Shown in pieces: positions 63,887 through 64,000 of a stretch of DNA of 64,000 nucleotides. This DNA is from Gari tellinella. Its lineage: Eukaryota; Mollusca; Bivalvia; Cardiida; Psammobiidae. How positions within the stretch are numbered: the first letter of the stretch is position 1; each line of letters starts with the position of its first letter. The stretch is taken from positions 41,046,623 through 41,110,622 of the forward strand of contig OV277861.1 of NCBI GenBank assembly GCA_922989275.2, given 5' to 3'. Both the position numbers and the translations under genes were made by a program. The notes beneath the pieces were generated by a model. That model was not told where the DNA came from. It worked only from the letters and a program-made list of their open reading frames with translations, and did not search any database.

Positions 63887-64000
63887 CAAAACAATTAATT
63901 TTAGTGAACGAGTGTATTAAAAATGATAAGTAATGAGCACGAATATGAGATTCTATTTATCACATAACAATTTTAAACACCTATTAAATCAATCGAAGCC
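63887..64000 (-). mobile_element. Foldback MITE family F, cut by right edge
   Basis: AACGAGTGTATTAAAAATGA to ACACCTATTAAATCAATCGA: reverse of the right part of 18350-18547. The hairpin arm is present only once, so the copy is partial or continues beyond the window. Confidence 0.65.

Overview
The window is eukaryotic nuclear DNA, AT-rich and full of short foldback elements, with genes split into small exons by long introns. The repeat types (Helentron-like element with ~160-bp core repeats, TTAA-flanked elements with GC-rich hairpins, LINE fragments of mollusc type) and the gene styles point to a bivalve mollusc, possibly a venerid clam. This is inference from family resemblance; no database search was possible.

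Three genes are supported by conserved protein sequence plus matching splice sites. (1) On the minus strand, 3519-10331, the first three exons of an Hsp110/HSPA4-type chaperone gene; the rest lies off the left edge. Its promoter holds near-perfect heat-shock elements at 10503-10544. (2) On the minus strand, 23475-35609, a two-exon gene for a 416-aa RING-NHL protein without B-box or coiled coil (malin/TRIM-NHL type), with a 10.9-kb intron packed with mobile elements. (3) On the plus strand, 50141-63273, a nine-exon gene for a 420-aa single-pass receptor: signal peptide, discoidin/fucolectin-like domain, three EGF-like modules, transmembrane helix and a cytoplasmic tail with a canonical ITAM (YTQL-x8-YSHL). 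All phases join and the total coding length is 1263 nt.

Layout: 1-3.5 kb, left part of the Hsp110 intron 3 with foldback fragments; 3.5-10.5 kb, Hsp110 exons 3, 2, 1, with a broken LINE (6.68-9.1 kb) in intron 1 that was itself hit by two datable insertions; 10.7-13.4 kb, a long palindrome and an exact inverted 65-bp copy of the Hsp110 start region; 13.45-14.85 kb, a Helentron-like (HINE/BIV160-type) element; 15-23.4 kb, intergenic with many hairpin elements and a local duplication; 23.5-35.6 kb, the RING-NHL gene, whose intron holds a 4.17-kb inverted-repeat-bounded element with a decayed gene and a tRNA-like sequence; 36.9-40.4 kb, a nest of very AT-rich foldback elements; 42.85-48.63 kb, a 131-bp tandem satellite (34 copies, largely two copies of a 17-unit block) interrupted by a 1.32-kb element with an 8-bp target duplication; 48.76-49.73 kb, another foldback copy; 50.1-63.3 kb, the receptor gene; 63.3-64 kb, foldback elements to the right edge.

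The three genes do not form a pathway by proximity. Stress protection (Hsp110), ubiquitin ligation (RING-NHL) and ITAM signalling by a lectin-like EGF receptor would each fit the expanded stress and innate-immune gene sets of bivalves, but that link is inference.
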